DNA from: Fidelibacterota bacterium
GTDB taxonomy: Bacteria > Fidelibacterota > UBA8477 > JABMPR01
NCBI GenBank assembly: GCA_016845065.1
Contig: JAERTG010000175.1
Coordinates: forward strand, 124,001 to 188,000
Direction of reading: 5' to 3'
Length of the DNA stretch: 64,000 nt
The notes under the pieces are model-generated. The model searched no databases, was not told the origin of the DNA, and was given only the letters and a program-made list of their open reading frames with translations. The first letter of the stretch is position 1; each line of letters opens with the position of its first letter. A program made the position numbers and the translations under genes. This document shows positions 46,615-56,906 of the stretch, in pieces.

Positions 46615-47328
46615 ATGAACAATACGTTAAAATTTTTGATTGAGCTTCAGGAGATTGATCGACAACTTTTTGAAATCGATGAAAAAAAGGGGAGCCTTCC
46701 TCAACAAGTTGAAAAATTAGAGTCTCAAGCTGAAAGCGTTAAATCTGAACTAGAGACAACCCGATCAACACTTATAGAAAATCAGAAAGAGTTGGTAAGT
46801 ATCAAGGGTGCTCTCATGGATTCTGAGGAGAAGGTTAAGAAATACCAGGATCAGCTCTATCTGGTAACAACCAATCGCGAATACGATGCTTTAACCAATG
46901 AGATTGAAACTGTTAAATCTGAAATGGCTGAAGGGGAGGGACGACAATTATTTCTTGAATCGGAGATTGAGAAATTAGAAGAAATAATTACTACTTCTGA
47001 AGAACAGAGTACAGCTTTTGTAGAGCAACTCGATGCAAACCGTGATGAGTTGAAAGAAAAATCAGATCTCACTGATGCTCGCCAGGAAGAGCTTGAAGCT
47101 AAGCGGGTTGAACTGATTAAGAATATTGGGCAAAGGTATTTACGCAAATACGATAGAATTCTAAAAGCTCGTAGACGTGCTGTAGTTCCACTCGATCGAG
47201 GATCCTGTTCAGGTTGCCATAAACAACTGAATCCGCAGACTATTTATGAAATTCAGCAAATGGATGCCTTTATTGAATGTGAGAACTGTGGTCGGATTCT
47301 AGTCGATTTACCTGGAGATGACGAATAG
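46615..47328 (+). CDS. Coiled-coil protein with C4-type zinc ribbon (CT398-like)
   Basis: 237 residues. About residues 5-185 are one long coiled coil, rich in Glu, Lys and Leu. The C-terminal zinc ribbon is GSCSGCHKQLNP...CENCGRIL, with four Cys. This matches the family typified by Chlamydia CT398 and H. pylori HP0958, the latter linked to RpoN and flagellar mRNA. No flagellar gene is seen here, so the role is open. It sits directly before the RNase P RNA, an arrangement seen in several bacteria. Confidence 0.85.
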   Translation: MNNTLKFLIELQEIDRQLFEIDEKKGSLPQQVEKLESQAESVKSELETTRSTLIENQKELVSIKGALMDSEEKVKKYQDQLYLVTTNREYDALTNEIETVKSEMAEGEGRQLFLESEIEKLEEIITTSEEQSTAFVEQLDANRDELKEKSDLTDARQEELEAKRVELIKNIGQRYLRKYDRILKARRRAVVPLDRGSCSGCHKQLNPQTIYEIQQMDAFIECENCGRILVDLPGDDE

Positions 47329-47362
47329 AGATTTCTCCATATTCAAGATAGATTGATTCTGC

Positions 47363-47396
47363 AAAAATGATCCGAGAATTTGGATCATTTTTCTTT
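47363..47396 (+). terminator. Terminator after the zinc-ribbon protein gene
   Basis: AAAAATGATCC (47363-47373) pairs with GGATCATTTTT (47382-47392), followed by a T-rich stretch. Confidence 0.8.
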
Positions 47397-47437
47397 TAGT
47401 CCACTAACAATGACTTAGTTTTACATCGCTTTTTTTT

Positions 47438-47855
47438 AAATGGGTGGATTGGGCAGTCGCCTGGCATAAGCTGGGAGGAAAGTCCGGACTCCGCAGGACA
47501 GATTGCCCATGTTAGGAGCATGGGGCTCTACTCCAGGGTAGAGATGGAAAGTGCCACAGAAAAGATACCGCCTTTCTGCGTTATTCAGCCTTGATACTTC
47601 AGGACTGAATAACGCAGAGGGGTAAGGGTGAAAACGTGAGGTAAGAGCTCACGCCGGTGTTAGGCAACTGATGCTGAGGGTAAACCCCAATTGGAGCAAT
47701 TTCAAGCAGAAGAGCTTGGTCGTCCGCCATTCACTGCAAGGTGAAACTCTTCGGGTAGGAAGCTAGTATCTCTATGCAAATGGAGGTCCAGATCAATGGC
47801 TGCCTCACTCTCTTCGGAGGGTAAGACAGAATCCGGCTTATAGATCCACCCATTT
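47438..47855 (+). ncRNA. rnpB: RNase P RNA (bacterial class A)
   Basis: The catalytic RNA that trims tRNA 5' ends. The outer helix P1 is a perfect 12-bp match between AAATGGGTGGAT (47438-47449) and ATCCACCCATTT (47844-47855). Conserved segments are GAGGAAAGTCCGGACTCC near 47476, AGGGTGAAAACGTGAGGTAAGAGCTC-type P10/P11 sequence around 47625-47652, and ACAGAATCCGGCTTATAGA near the 3' end. Length about 418 nt is normal. Lies between the zinc-ribbon gene and recJ. Confidence 0.95.
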
Positions 47856-47969
47856 ATTTGCCTACCACTGGCACCAACCAGTCTCAAATGTTGTGATATC
47901 AGGTTAAAACAAAGACGTTTTTACCGTGAATTAATCCAATCTGAAGCTTATACTATAGACCAATTAATT

Positions 47970-49676
47970 ATGGAAAAAATCTGGATCATTCAAGATAGTC
48001 CCCAAGGGGAAATAGAGAATCTCACAAACTCTCTAGGCGTTTTACCGGTAGTTGGTGGGATGCTTTGGCGCCGTGAATTACGCACGCTTGATGCAGCTCG
48101 TGAATTCTTCAATCCTTCCATATCCCACCTACTTGATCCCTTCCTCATGTTGAATATGGACACTGCAGTGGAGGTGGTTTCTAAGTGCCTGGATGAGCAT
48201 GCTCCCATCCTGGTTTATGGTGACTATGATGTGGATGGCACAACTGCTGCATCTTTGTTACACCTATTTTTGCAATCAATCGGTGCAAAATCGGAATTTT
48301 ACATTCCTGACAGAAATACTGAAGGATATGGTGTTTCCCATAAAGGCATTGAGTATGCCGCTGAGATTGGAGCAAAGTTGATCATCACCTGTGATTGTGG
48401 TATCACAGCAGTTGAGCAGGTTGAATATGCCAAAACACTCGGTGTGAATATGATGATTACAGATCATCATATCCCGGACGAAAAACTACCTGATGCAGTA
48501 GCGATTTTGAACCCCAAACAGTCAGATTGTGAATATCCGAATAAAAATTTATGTGGGGCCGGTGTGGCTTTTAAGCTCACCCAGGCGCTCGCGAAAAAAC
48601 GTAATCACTCCTCTGAGCAAGCGCTGCAGTTTCTTGACCTTGCTGCGATTGGTACTGCCGCAGATATCGTCAAGGTGACCGGCGAAAATAGAATAATCGT
48701 TGGTGAGGGGTTGAAACTAATAAGCAAGGGGAGCCGTCCTGGAATAAAAGCTCTGAAGAAGGTCGCTGGTATAACTCGGGATGATGTTACAGTCTCAGAT
48801 GTTCTGTTTGGATTGGGCCCCCGAATTAACGCTGTTGGTCGCCTAGGTGAAGCTATGCGTGCCGTGCGGCTAATGACTTCAACCACCCAGACAGAGGCCA
48901 AAGAATTATCAGCTGTACTCAACTCTGAAAATGAAGCCAGGAAGACAGTTGAAGGTAAAATATTCGATGAAGCTGTGCGACTCTCCAATGCAAAGTATGA
49001 TCCAAGAGAGAAACGCTCGCTGGTTCTTTACCATGAGGGCTGGCATCATGGAGTTATTGGGATTGTTGCCTCAAAGTTGAAAGAGAGATATTACGTCCCG
49101 ACTGTGATTATTGCTGTAAATGACGGTGTAGGTAAAGCCTCGGCCAGGAGTATTGGCGGTTTCGATCTTCATGCGGCCTTCTCAGAATGTGCTGATCTAT
49201 TACTAAGCTTTGGTGGTCATACAATGGCGGCAGGAATGTCCATTGATCCTGCAAACCTGGAAGCATTTGAGAAACGGTTTCAGGAAGTGGCTATGGCACA
49301 GGTTACTGAAGAAATGATGCGCCCCAGGTTAAAAATTGAATCAATCATCGAGTTTTCAGAGATTAACTCTCAACTGATGGAAACTTTAAGGCGTTTAGCA
49401 CCGTATGGACCTGGTAATATGCGACCCCTATTTGCTAGCCAAAAACTGGAAGTTATCGGTTACCCCAGGCCTAAGATTGTGGGCAAGAATCATTTAAAAT
49501 TTAAAGTGCGCCAGGGACGAACCGTGTTGGATGCTATTGGTTTCGGCATGGCCGAGTCTCTTGAGTTGTTGTATTCTCAGAAAAGTCTTGAAATGGCTTA
49601 TGTCCTGGCTGAAAATGAATGGCAGGGTCGAAAAACTATCCAGCTAGAACTAAAAGATATTAGAGTAATGGATTAG
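47970..49676 (+). CDS. recJ: Single-strand DNA exonuclease RecJ
   Basis: 568-residue DHH-family 5'-3' exonuclease used in recombination and mismatch repair. Motif I YGDYDVDGTTAASLL (Asp85, 87, 89), the TCDCGI strand, motif III ITDHHIPDEKLP and the ILNPKQSDCEYP segment are present. The DHHA1 domain has FGGHTMAAGMSI. A C-terminal OB-fold follows from about residue 455. Directly followed by fabH after 9 nt. Confidence 0.96.
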   Translation: MEKIWIIQDSPQGEIENLTNSLGVLPVVGGMLWRRELRTLDAAREFFNPSISHLLDPFLMLNMDTAVEVVSKCLDEHAPILVYGDYDVDGTTAASLLHLFLQSIGAKSEFYIPDRNTEGYGVSHKGIEYAAEIGAKLIITCDCGITAVEQVEYAKTLGVNMMITDHHIPDEKLPDAVAILNPKQSDCEYPNKNLCGAGVAFKLTQALAKKRNHSSEQALQFLDLAAIGTAADIVKVTGENRIIVGEGLKLISKGSRPGIKALKKVAGITRDDVTVSDVLFGLGPRINAVGRLGEAMRAVRLMTSTTQTEAKELSAVLNSENEARKTVEGKIFDEAVRLSNAKYDPREKRSLVLYHEGWHHGVIGIVASKLKERYYVPTVIIAVNDGVGKASARSIGGFDLHAAFSECADLLLSFGGHTMAAGMSIDPANLEAFEKRFQEVAMAQVTEEMMRPRLKIESIIEFSEINSQLMETLRRLAPYGPGNMRPLFASQKLEVIGYPRPKIVGKNHLKFKVRQGRTVLDAIGFGMAESLELLYSQKSLEMAYVLAENEWQGRKTIQLELKDIRVMD

Positions 49677-49685
49677 GAGTACACT

Positions 49686-50678
49686 ATGCGTAAAGCTTAC
49701 ATCGATTCCATCGGCATGTATGTCCCAGAAAATGTGGTTACCAATCAGGATTTAGAAAAACTAATGGATACATCCGATGAGTGGATCCGTGAGAGAAGCG
49801 GTATTCAAGAGCGTCATCATGTAGATGGGGAATGTACAACTGACCTGGCGTTAAAAGCTGCGGAGGAAGCATTAGAGAAGGCTGGAATGCGAGCAGAGGA
49901 CGTGGAGCACATCATCTTCTCAACCATGGCCAGTGACTACTTTGCCCCAGGAGGTGGTCCTATGATGACTCGGCGCTTGGGAATCCCAGGGACACCAGCA
50001 TTGGATATTCGAATGGCTTGTTCAGGTTTTCTATATGGTCTCTCAATTTCAAAAGCCTTCATTGAATCAGGAGCATACGATAATATTCTGCTGATTACTT
50101 CTGAGGTGCAGTCAGTAGCCCTTGATTTCACTACGAGAGGCCGGGATACCGCAGTTCTCTTTGGTGACGGGGCTGCCGCAACAGTCATAAAGGGCACAGA
50201 CGATGATAGAGGTCTTTTATCTGTGAGAACCCACTCAGATGGTCGTTATGCCGAAGATCTGATGCTTCGAACACCGTCAACTCTGGATAATCCTTTTTTG
50301 ACAAAAGAATTATTGGATAAGGGTTATGGGCATGTTGTGATGAACGGCCGGACCGTCTTCAAACACGCGGTTACAAAATTTCCTCAAGTTATAGTCGAGG
50401 CATTAGAAGCTGCAGGGGTGGAGAAATCGGAAGTGAAATTGGTTGTTCCACACCAGGCCAATCTGCGAATTACCGAGGCAGTTGCCAATCGCCTGGAGCT
50501 TAAAATGCATGACGTGGTGTTTTCCAATATCCACAAGTACGGAAATACGACATCTGCTTCAATACCAATTGCCCTTTATGAATCGATACAAGAAGGTAAG
50601 GTCAATCGTGGAGATACAATCGTGGTTGCCTCGTTTGGAGCTGGATTTACGTGGGGTGCTTCTGTAATGAGGTGGTAG
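49686..50678 (+). CDS. fabH: 3-oxoacyl-ACP synthase III (KASIII)
   Basis: 330-residue condensing enzyme that starts fatty-acid synthesis from acyl-CoA and malonyl-ACP. The catalytic triad is visible: Cys112 in RMACSGFLYG, His256 in VPHQANLR, Asn287 in KYGNTTSAS. The C-terminal GAGFTWGA glycine motif is normal. GGAG lies five bases before the ATG. Its neighbour is an acyl-CoA dehydrogenase, and the isolated position away from other fab genes leaves open an OleC- or PqsB-like special role, but FabH is most likely. Confidence 0.93.
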   Translation: MRKAYIDSIGMYVPENVVTNQDLEKLMDTSDEWIRERSGIQERHHVDGECTTDLALKAAEEALEKAGMRAEDVEHIIFSTMASDYFAPGGGPMMTRRLGIPGTPALDIRMACSGFLYGLSISKAFIESGAYDNILLITSEVQSVALDFTTRGRDTAVLFGDGAAATVIKGTDDDRGLLSVRTHSDGRYAEDLMLRTPSTLDNPFLTKELLDKGYGHVVMNGRTVFKHAVTKFPQVIVEALEAAGVEKSEVKLVVPHQANLRITEAVANRLELKMHDVVFSNIHKYGNTTSASIPIALYESIQEGKVNRGDTIVVASFGAGFTWGASVMRW

Positions 50679-50713
50679 ATTAATTGTTTTAGTCAAATTC
50701 AGGGGGACATATA

Positions 50714-51862
50714 ATGAAACAATATTTTCAGGAAGAGCATTACATGCTCCAGGATATGGTTCGGGACTTTGCTGCCAACGAAATTGCTCCAATTGCGGAA
50801 GCACTTGACAAGGAAGAGCGATTCCCGATTGAGCTTATTCCAAAGCTGGCAGAACTGGGACTATTGGGAATACCCTTTCCAGAAGAGTATGGTGGTGCTG
50901 GGATGGATACCCTGGCCTATGCCCTTGTTATCGAAGAACTGGCAAAAGTTGATTCCTCAGTTGCCATAACGGTAGCGGCTCACATTTCCTTGGGTACAAG
51001 TCCGATTTATTTGTTTGGCAACGAGGACCAAAAAAACGCGCATTTACCAAACCTGATTGCCGGGAAATATCTAGCCTGTTTTGGATTGACAGAACCAGAA
51101 GCTGGCTCTGATGCTGGTGGAACCAAAACGACTGCAGTTCGCGATGGAGATGAGTGGGTCATAAATGGTTCAAAGAATTTTATTACGAATGCAGGTTACT
51201 CTGGAGTCTGTAATCTAACGGCGGTCACGGATCCTGAGGCGAAGCGGCCTGGTGGCGTTTCAGTATTCATGGTTGACCCTCAAACACCTGGCTTCATTAT
51301 CAGTCCTCCCGAGAAGAAAATGGGTTGGCGCGGATCGGACACCAGAGCATTGACATTTGAAAATATGAGGGTTCCAGCTGATGCACTACTTGGAGAGTTG
51401 GATGTGGGATTTAGTCAGATGATGACTGCATTGATCGGTGGACGGATCAGCGTAGCAGCCCTGGCTCTGGGGTTGGCCGAAGGTGCATTGCAGGCCGCCC
51501 TAAAATATGCGGATGAGCGCGAAGCCTTTGGCAAAAAGATTTATCGTTTCCAGGGGATAGGGTTACAGTTGGCAGAGATCGCAACAGAAATTGAGGCAGC
51601 GAGACATTTGGTTTACCAAGCGAGTTATGTGAAAGATCATGGCGGAAATGTAGTAAAAGCTGCTGCCATGGCTAAGTTAAAGGCTTCCGAGACTGCAGTG
51701 AGAGCGGCTAATATGGCTGTTCAGGTTCATGGTGGTTATGGATACATAAAGGAATTCCAGGTTGAACGATTTTTTCGTGATGCTAAAGTGCTCACCATTG
51801 GTGAAGGGACGTCTGAAGTTCAAAAACTTGTGATTTTGAAGCAGCTTATGAAAGGGTTATAA
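50714..51862 (+). CDS. Short-chain type acyl-CoA dehydrogenase
   Basis: 382 residues, the standard size. Motifs LTEPEAGSDAGGTKT, SKNFITNA, EREAFGKKI-like DEREAFGKKIY, QVHGGYGYIKEFQVERFFRDAK (key residues VHGGYGY and FRDAK) and TIGEGTSEVQ are present. The catalytic Glu of short-chain enzymes is expected at IGEGTS. It would pass electrons to an ETF, the nearest being the canonical pair at 61636. A clear AGGGGGA site precedes the ATG. Confidence 0.95.
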   Translation: MKQYFQEEHYMLQDMVRDFAANEIAPIAEALDKEERFPIELIPKLAELGLLGIPFPEEYGGAGMDTLAYALVIEELAKVDSSVAITVAAHISLGTSPIYLFGNEDQKNAHLPNLIAGKYLACFGLTEPEAGSDAGGTKTTAVRDGDEWVINGSKNFITNAGYSGVCNLTAVTDPEAKRPGGVSVFMVDPQTPGFIISPPEKKMGWRGSDTRALTFENMRVPADALLGELDVGFSQMMTALIGGRISVAALALGLAEGALQAALKYADEREAFGKKIYRFQGIGLQLAEIATEIEAARHLVYQASYVKDHGGNVVKAAAMAKLKASETAVRAANMAVQVHGGYGYIKEFQVERFFRDAKVLTIGEGTSEVQKLVILKQLMKGL

Positions 51863-51869
51863 TTAATAC

Positions 51870-54173
51870 ATGTTGCCACAATCAAAAAAGGTCGTCAGTG
51901 ACGAGAAGAAATATCACCTCTGGCTAAGAATCAGTCAGATAACTCTTATTGTTCTGCTCCTCGTTGTAACTGCTCTATTCTTCCCTCGTGGGAAGATGTT
52001 TCAGTTTAACTATAATGTTGATCAGATTACGACGGAGACGATTATTGCTCCTTTTGATTTTGACATCCTTAAAACAAGCGAAGCGCTTGAGACTGATCGC
52101 AATGCCCGTGAAAGTACCGTCCAACCCGTGTTTATCTGGGATAACACAAGTCGGGATAAGGTAAATACTGCTGTGGATGAGATACGTCAACAGCTAGCCC
52201 TTTGGTACCAGGCAGAAAAAGATTTGGCCGCCAAGAAAAACTATTGGAACACCATTACTGACACCCTCGCTGCAGACTCTATGATTTTCAAACTGCAAGA
52301 AGATTCGTTGCATGTTCTCAACATAAAGCTTGAACTACAGAATAGAGGACTGAAAAATTTAGGCACTCCACGTTGGGATTATTTTTTGGAAAAAGGCCCC
52401 TCTACAAGGCAACTTGCCAATTCAGTAAAACAAGCTCTCCTGCCACAGTATATGCTGGGAATTATTGGTGATCTTCCCACAGATATTGATGTCGCCCGGA
52501 TAACGATGATCATGCGGGGAAAAGAATCCAGCCGAAATCCTAAGGACTTTAGAAATATGGAGCAGTCTTGGGAGGGTGTCAAGAAGGTACTTAGCTCCAA
52601 TTATTTTGATCGAAACCCAAGTCTACAGCAGCTCGCCGAAGACATTGCCAAAGCTGTCATGATTCCGAATTTGAACTATTCAGCGGAACTTACTGATAAC
52701 CGGATTGCCGAAGCTCGCAATTTAGTACCTATCAGTGTAGGTAAAGTTTTCAAAAACGAGCGTATAGTTGATGCCAATACCAGGGTAACCCCTCAGATTA
52801 AACAAAAACTGAATTCTCTGGAGAGGGAATATATCCGTAAAGGGTATGGCGAATCAGCTGCTAATAAAGTGACCACTTTCATGGGTAAAATTATGCTTTC
52901 CGCATTTTTACTCTTCTTCTTTTTTGCTTATCTCCAGACATATCGTAGCCAGATTTATAATGATATAAAACTCATTGCTCTGGTTGGTGTGATTTTCATT
53001 ATGCTCCTTGCCTTGGCTCACTTGATAGTCTATAAACTGGGCTGGTCAGAATTTTTTGTTCCCATGAGCATTGCCGCCATGATATTTACAGTCGTTTTTG
53101 ACGGTAGAATTGCATTTATCATTATGGTGACTCTAACTCTGCTTACTGGTATCATTCTTAGCAATAACATTCCTTTTATTGTTGCTAATCTTTTTGTCTC
53201 CTCACTGGCTATATATACAGTAAGACGTCTGCGATCTAGAACACAAATATTGTGGAGTATTCTTGCTGTTACCTCAGGTTATGTGGCAGTAATAGCTGTT
53301 TTCGAAATGATCAAGTTCAGTAATTGGGAATCTGTCATGGAGCATATGGTCTTTGCAGCAGCTAACGGTATCTTATCGCCACTCCTCTCATACGGTCTTC
53401 TGGTCTTGATTGAGAGAGTTTTCAAGATCACTACCAATTTAACCTTGCTAGAACTACTGGATTTTAATAACAAACTGTTAAGCAAGCTGGCAATGAAGGC
53501 TCCGGGTACATTTAAGCATAGTATTGATGTTGGGAATTTAGCTGTTGCAGCAGCTGAAGCAGTAGGAGGTAATTCTCTTTTGGCTAGGGTTGGGGCTTAT
53601 TACCATGATATCGGCAAGGCTGAAAAACCAGAGTATTTTATTGAGAATCAACTAAGAGGTACAAATAAACATGAGAAACTCTCACCTCGACTAAGTGCAA
53701 CTGTCATCGTGGCTCATGTGAAAGATGGTATTAAACTAGCTGATGAAAATCGTTTGCCTTCAATCGTGGCTGATTTTATTCCAATGCATCATGGTAGGAC
53801 CAGGGTAGAGTTCTTCTATCAGCAAGCTTTGGAACGCGCAAAAGAAACTGACTCGGAAATTAATGAGGCAGATTTTAAATATCCTGGACCTCGGCCCAAC
53901 ACTAAGGAAACAGGTATTTTGATGATTGCAGAAGCAGTGGAAGCTGCTTCACGCAGTCTAAAAAATCCAAATCCGCAGCGACTCGAATCATTGATGGATA
54001 CAATAATCGAAAGTAGGATCAAAGGTGGCGAATTAATTAATTGTCCACTTACATTTCGCGATCTTGAGATTATTAAAGGTGCCATGATGCCTGTTTTAAC
54101 TGGAAGTATGCATGAAAGAATTGAATACCCCGGTCAGAGGGAAAAATTGCATATGATGGATGATGAAACCTGA
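51870..54173 (+). CDS. 7TM-HD (PgpH/YqfF-type) membrane HD phosphodiesterase
   Basis: 767 residues. One N-terminal membrane helix (about 20-38) is followed by an extracytoplasmic 7TMR-HDED domain (about 50-335), seven membrane helices (340-530) and a cytoplasmic HD domain with AYYHDIGKAEKPEYF and FIPMHHGRTRVEFF. In Listeria, PgpH degrades cyclic di-AMP; that substrate is likely but unproven here. It begins 7 nt after the acyl-CoA dehydrogenase gene and lies just before ybeY, a pairing seen in many bacteria. Confidence 0.92.
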   Translation: MLPQSKKVVSDEKKYHLWLRISQITLIVLLLVVTALFFPRGKMFQFNYNVDQITTETIIAPFDFDILKTSEALETDRNARESTVQPVFIWDNTSRDKVNTAVDEIRQQLALWYQAEKDLAAKKNYWNTITDTLAADSMIFKLQEDSLHVLNIKLELQNRGLKNLGTPRWDYFLEKGPSTRQLANSVKQALLPQYMLGIIGDLPTDIDVARITMIMRGKESSRNPKDFRNMEQSWEGVKKVLSSNYFDRNPSLQQLAEDIAKAVMIPNLNYSAELTDNRIAEARNLVPISVGKVFKNERIVDANTRVTPQIKQKLNSLEREYIRKGYGESAANKVTTFMGKIMLSAFLLFFFFAYLQTYRSQIYNDIKLIALVGVIFIMLLALAHLIVYKLGWSEFFVPMSIAAMIFTVVFDGRIAFIIMVTLTLLTGIILSNNIPFIVANLFVSSLAIYTVRRLRSRTQILWSILAVTSGYVAVIAVFEMIKFSNWESVMEHMVFAAANGILSPLLSYGLLVLIERVFKITTNLTLLELLDFNNKLLSKLAMKAPGTFKHSIDVGNLAVAAAEAVGGNSLLARVGAYYHDIGKAEKPEYFIENQLRGTNKHEKLSPRLSATVIVAHVKDGIKLADENRLPSIVADFIPMHHGRTRVEFFYQQALERAKETDSEINEADFKYPGPRPNTKETGILMIAEAVEAASRSLKNPNPQRLESLMDTIIESRIKGGELINCPLTFRDLEIIKGAMMPVLTGSMHERIEYPGQREKLHMMDDET

Positions 54174-54217
54174 TCCGCTCCCAGGCCAACCTCAAAAAGA
54201 AAAACTCTATCTCATCC

Positions 54218-54652
54218 ATGAAGATTGATGTAATCGATCCGCCCGATGGTATTGATGTATCAGGGTTCAAAGCAAGTGTGATTGAAGTTTTCTCAGGTGA
54301 GAATAAAACAGGCAACTATGTCAACGTGGTCTTTTTAGCACGGGATGATTTACGTCTCATGAAAAAAGAATATTTCGAGATGGATGTTTTCACAGATGTG
54401 ATAGCCTTTAATCTAAATGATCCAGGTGAGACTATAGAAGGCGAGATATATCTTTCGCATGAACAAATTCTTGAGAATGCTATTTCCTTTAATACAAAAC
54501 CGAAAGATGAACTATTTCGAGTACTTATCCATGGATGCTTACATTTATGTGGATATGAGGATGATACACAAACACTGAAAGAGCAAATGACAAATCTAGA
54601 GAATCAGTATATGAGAAAACTCAAGGATCGGATGGATAATGGAAATGTCTGA
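54218..54652 (+). CDS. ybeY: Endoribonuclease YbeY
   Basis: 144-residue metal-dependent RNase for 16S rRNA maturation and ribosome quality control. The motif is HGCLHLCGYED: His105 and His109 are present, but the third metal ligand, usually His at the eleventh position, is Asp115. This substitution is usual in Bacteroidetes YbeY. DVITFxx-type FTDVIAFNLND and the GEIYLSHEQ strand complete the family pattern. It lies 44 nt after the HD protein gene and overlaps the next gene by 14 nt. Confidence 0.93.
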   Translation: MKIDVIDPPDGIDVSGFKASVIEVFSGENKTGNYVNVVFLARDDLRLMKKEYFEMDVFTDVIAFNLNDPGETIEGEIYLSHEQILENAISFNTKPKDELFRVLIHGCLHLCGYEDDTQTLKEQMTNLENQYMRKLKDRMDNGNV

Positions 54653-55937
54653 ATTCATTGAGTCTACCCTCATTTGGCAAATGATTGGTTTTGTTCTTTT
54701 ATTAGGAATGTCAGCCTTCTTCTCAGGTTCCGAAACTGCCTTATTCAATTTGAAACGAAATGATGTTGAAAAATTAAAACATGATCTAGCTCCATCATCC
54801 AGGCTCATTGTAAGGTTGTTGACTGCTCCCAAAAGACTACTCATTACAATTTTAACGGGTAATACCATCGTTAATGTCGCTCTGGCCTCCATGGCAGCAT
54901 TAATTACAGCCGAAATCGCCAGCCAGAGCGGTGTGAATCAGGTTTTAGCTCTGGTAATAGAAACTATAGTCCTTACGATAATTTTGGTCATTTTGGGTGA
55001 GATTACACCAAAAGTGATGGCCATGCGACATTCATTGGGTTTTGCCTCTAGAATAATTGGTATGCTCTCGATCATTTTCAAATTGTTCTCTCCTATCGCA
55101 CAGGTTGTTTATAATCTAGTCGAAAAGATGGTAAATTTTACCGGGATCCAGCCCGAGGAAAACTTCACATCAGATGAAGAAATTAAAGAATTGGTGGAAT
55201 TGGGACAAGATCAAGGCGTTATCGGAGAAGACGAAAAGGAAATGATTCATTCAGTTATTGAAATTGGTGATACACAAGCCAAGGAAATAATGATCCCACG
55301 GCCAGATGTACTTATGTTTCATACCGAGATGAGTTGGGAAGAAGTTTTAACCGTTATCAGAGAAAGTGGTTATTCAAAGTATCCACTTTATAAAGACCAA
55401 ATCGATCAGATTAGAGGCATCGTATTTATTAAAGACATTCTGCCATATCTGCACAGTAGTTCGCATCGCATTAATCTAGAGCGGCTCGCGCGACAGGCAA
55501 TGTTTGTCCCTGAGCATCAACATGTCGATGATCTTTTGCGTGAAATGCAACGTGAAAAGCAAAAACTCGCTATTGTGGTTGATGAATATGGAGGATTCTC
55601 AGGGATGGTCGCAGTTGAAGATATCATCGAGGAAGTTCTTGGTGACATTAAAGATGAAATTGACAATTCTGGAGATGAAACTGAAATCGTGGCGATTGAA
55701 AAACATGTATACATGATTGAAGCCTCTACTCACCTTGATGATGTTGCAGAAGTATTAGGAATTGAATTTGCTGAGGATAGGGATTTTGATTCCATCGGTG
55801 GATTTATTTATTCCAGTCTTGGGACCATACCTGAACGAGGTGAAATAATCGAATATGCAAACTTTAAGTTTGAAGTTTTATCAGTTGAGAAGAATCGCAT
55901 AGAAAAAGTTAAAGTTTCTAAAATTGGAATTGGATAA
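54639..55937 (+). CDS. CNNM/CorC-family membrane protein (HlyC/CorC)
   Basis: 432 residues: a DUF21 membrane domain with four helices (1-190; FFSGSETALFNLKR is the signature), two CBS domains (about 205-330; IMIPRPDVL, VVDEYGGFSGMVAVEDIIEE) and a CorC_HlyC C-terminal domain (345-430). Such proteins are linked to Mg2+/Co2+ efflux; the haemolysin name is historical. It overlaps ybeY and abuts mazG (stop and start adjacent), so the three form one operon. Confidence 0.93.
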   Translation: MEMSEFIESTLIWQMIGFVLLLGMSAFFSGSETALFNLKRNDVEKLKHDLAPSSRLIVRLLTAPKRLLITILTGNTIVNVALASMAALITAEIASQSGVNQVLALVIETIVLTIILVILGEITPKVMAMRHSLGFASRIIGMLSIIFKLFSPIAQVVYNLVEKMVNFTGIQPEENFTSDEEIKELVELGQDQGVIGEDEKEMIHSVIEIGDTQAKEIMIPRPDVLMFHTEMSWEEVLTVIRESGYSKYPLYKDQIDQIRGIVFIKDILPYLHSSSHRINLERLARQAMFVPEHQHVDDLLREMQREKQKLAIVVDEYGGFSGMVAVEDIIEEVLGDIKDEIDNSGDETEIVAIEKHVYMIEASTHLDDVAEVLGIEFAEDRDFDSIGGFIYSSLGTIPERGEIIEYANFKFEVLSVEKNRIEKVKVSKIGIG

Positions 55938-56744
55938 ATGACGGATAAACTCAAGACCTCTCCGGAGCAGGAGCTGCGTCGATTGATAGATATCGTGTCT
56001 AAATTGAGGAGTCCTGAAGGTTGTCCATGGGATTTAGATCAGACTCCAGAATCTATGATACCCTTTCTCATTGAGGAAGCTTATGAAGTAGTGGAGAGCA
56101 TTGAGGATGGTAAACAAGAGGATATTCTAGCTGAGCTGGGAGACCTGATGTTACATATTGTCATGCAGGCACAAATGGCTGAGGAAAACAATCATTTTGA
56201 ACTTCGGGATTCAATTTACTCAATTAATGAAAAACTAATACGACGCCACCCTCATGTCTTTGGTCAAGACAACAGCCAGAGCAAACGGTTAGAAGATGCC
56301 AAGGAGAATTGGGAAAAAACAAAGAAAAGCGAGGGCCGTAAAAGTTGGATTGATGGTGTACCCAAAAACTTGCCTGGATTAATTCGCGCGCAACGTGTAC
56401 AAGAAAAAGCCTCAACTGTGGGATTTGACTGGGATGACGTTGCTCCTGCATTGGCAAAGTCACATGAAGAGATTGATGAGTTGCTGGAAGTATGGCTTGA
56501 AGGTGATCAGGAGCGGTCCAGGGAGGAGTTCGGTGATGTTCTATTCAGTATTGTCAATGTAGGCAGGTTGATGAAACTGGATAGTGAAACATCAATGCGT
56601 CAGGCAATTGATAAATTTGATGCCAGATTTCGGGCCTTAGAAAAAGTGTTTGAAGATGAAAAACGTGATATCGAAGCTGCCACCCTGCAAGAGATGGATG
56701 AAGTGTGGGATAGAATAAAACATGATGTAGCTTTCCGAAAGTAA
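55938..56744 (+). CDS. mazG: Nucleoside triphosphate pyrophosphohydrolase MazG
   Basis: 268 residues with the tandem MazG fold. The first site has SPEGCPWDLDQTPES and EEAYEVVESIEDG with ELGDLMLHIVMQAQM; the second half repeats the EEIDELLEVWLEG and EEFGDVLFSIVNVGR pattern. It hydrolyses NTPs and dNTPs to monophosphates, clearing damaged or signalling nucleotides. Starts immediately after the CorC-like gene stop codon. Confidence 0.95.
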   Translation: MTDKLKTSPEQELRRLIDIVSKLRSPEGCPWDLDQTPESMIPFLIEEAYEVVESIEDGKQEDILAELGDLMLHIVMQAQMAEENNHFELRDSIYSINEKLIRRHPHVFGQDNSQSKRLEDAKENWEKTKKSEGRKSWIDGVPKNLPGLIRAQRVQEKASTVGFDWDDVAPALAKSHEEIDELLEVWLEGDQERSREEFGDVLFSIVNVGRLMKLDSETSMRQAIDKFDARFRALEKVFEDEKRDIEAATLQEMDEVWDRIKHDVAFRK

Positions 56745-56906
56745 TCTTGTTTTAACAGAACATATAACTCTTTTTATGCTTAAATGTTAGCTGTAAAGTT
56801 TAGTATTGTTCACACAACATAGTCCAATAATTAACACTTGATAATAGCAACTTAAAACTATAGCTTAATTCGAATTATTCAATCACACAACCCGGGAGGT
56901 TTTTTA

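Noticed and set aside
47702-47887. Open frame on the minus strand inside the RNase P RNA
   Set aside because: Lies wholly over conserved RNA helices, with no ribosome site or recognisable protein; a by-product of the RNA sequence.
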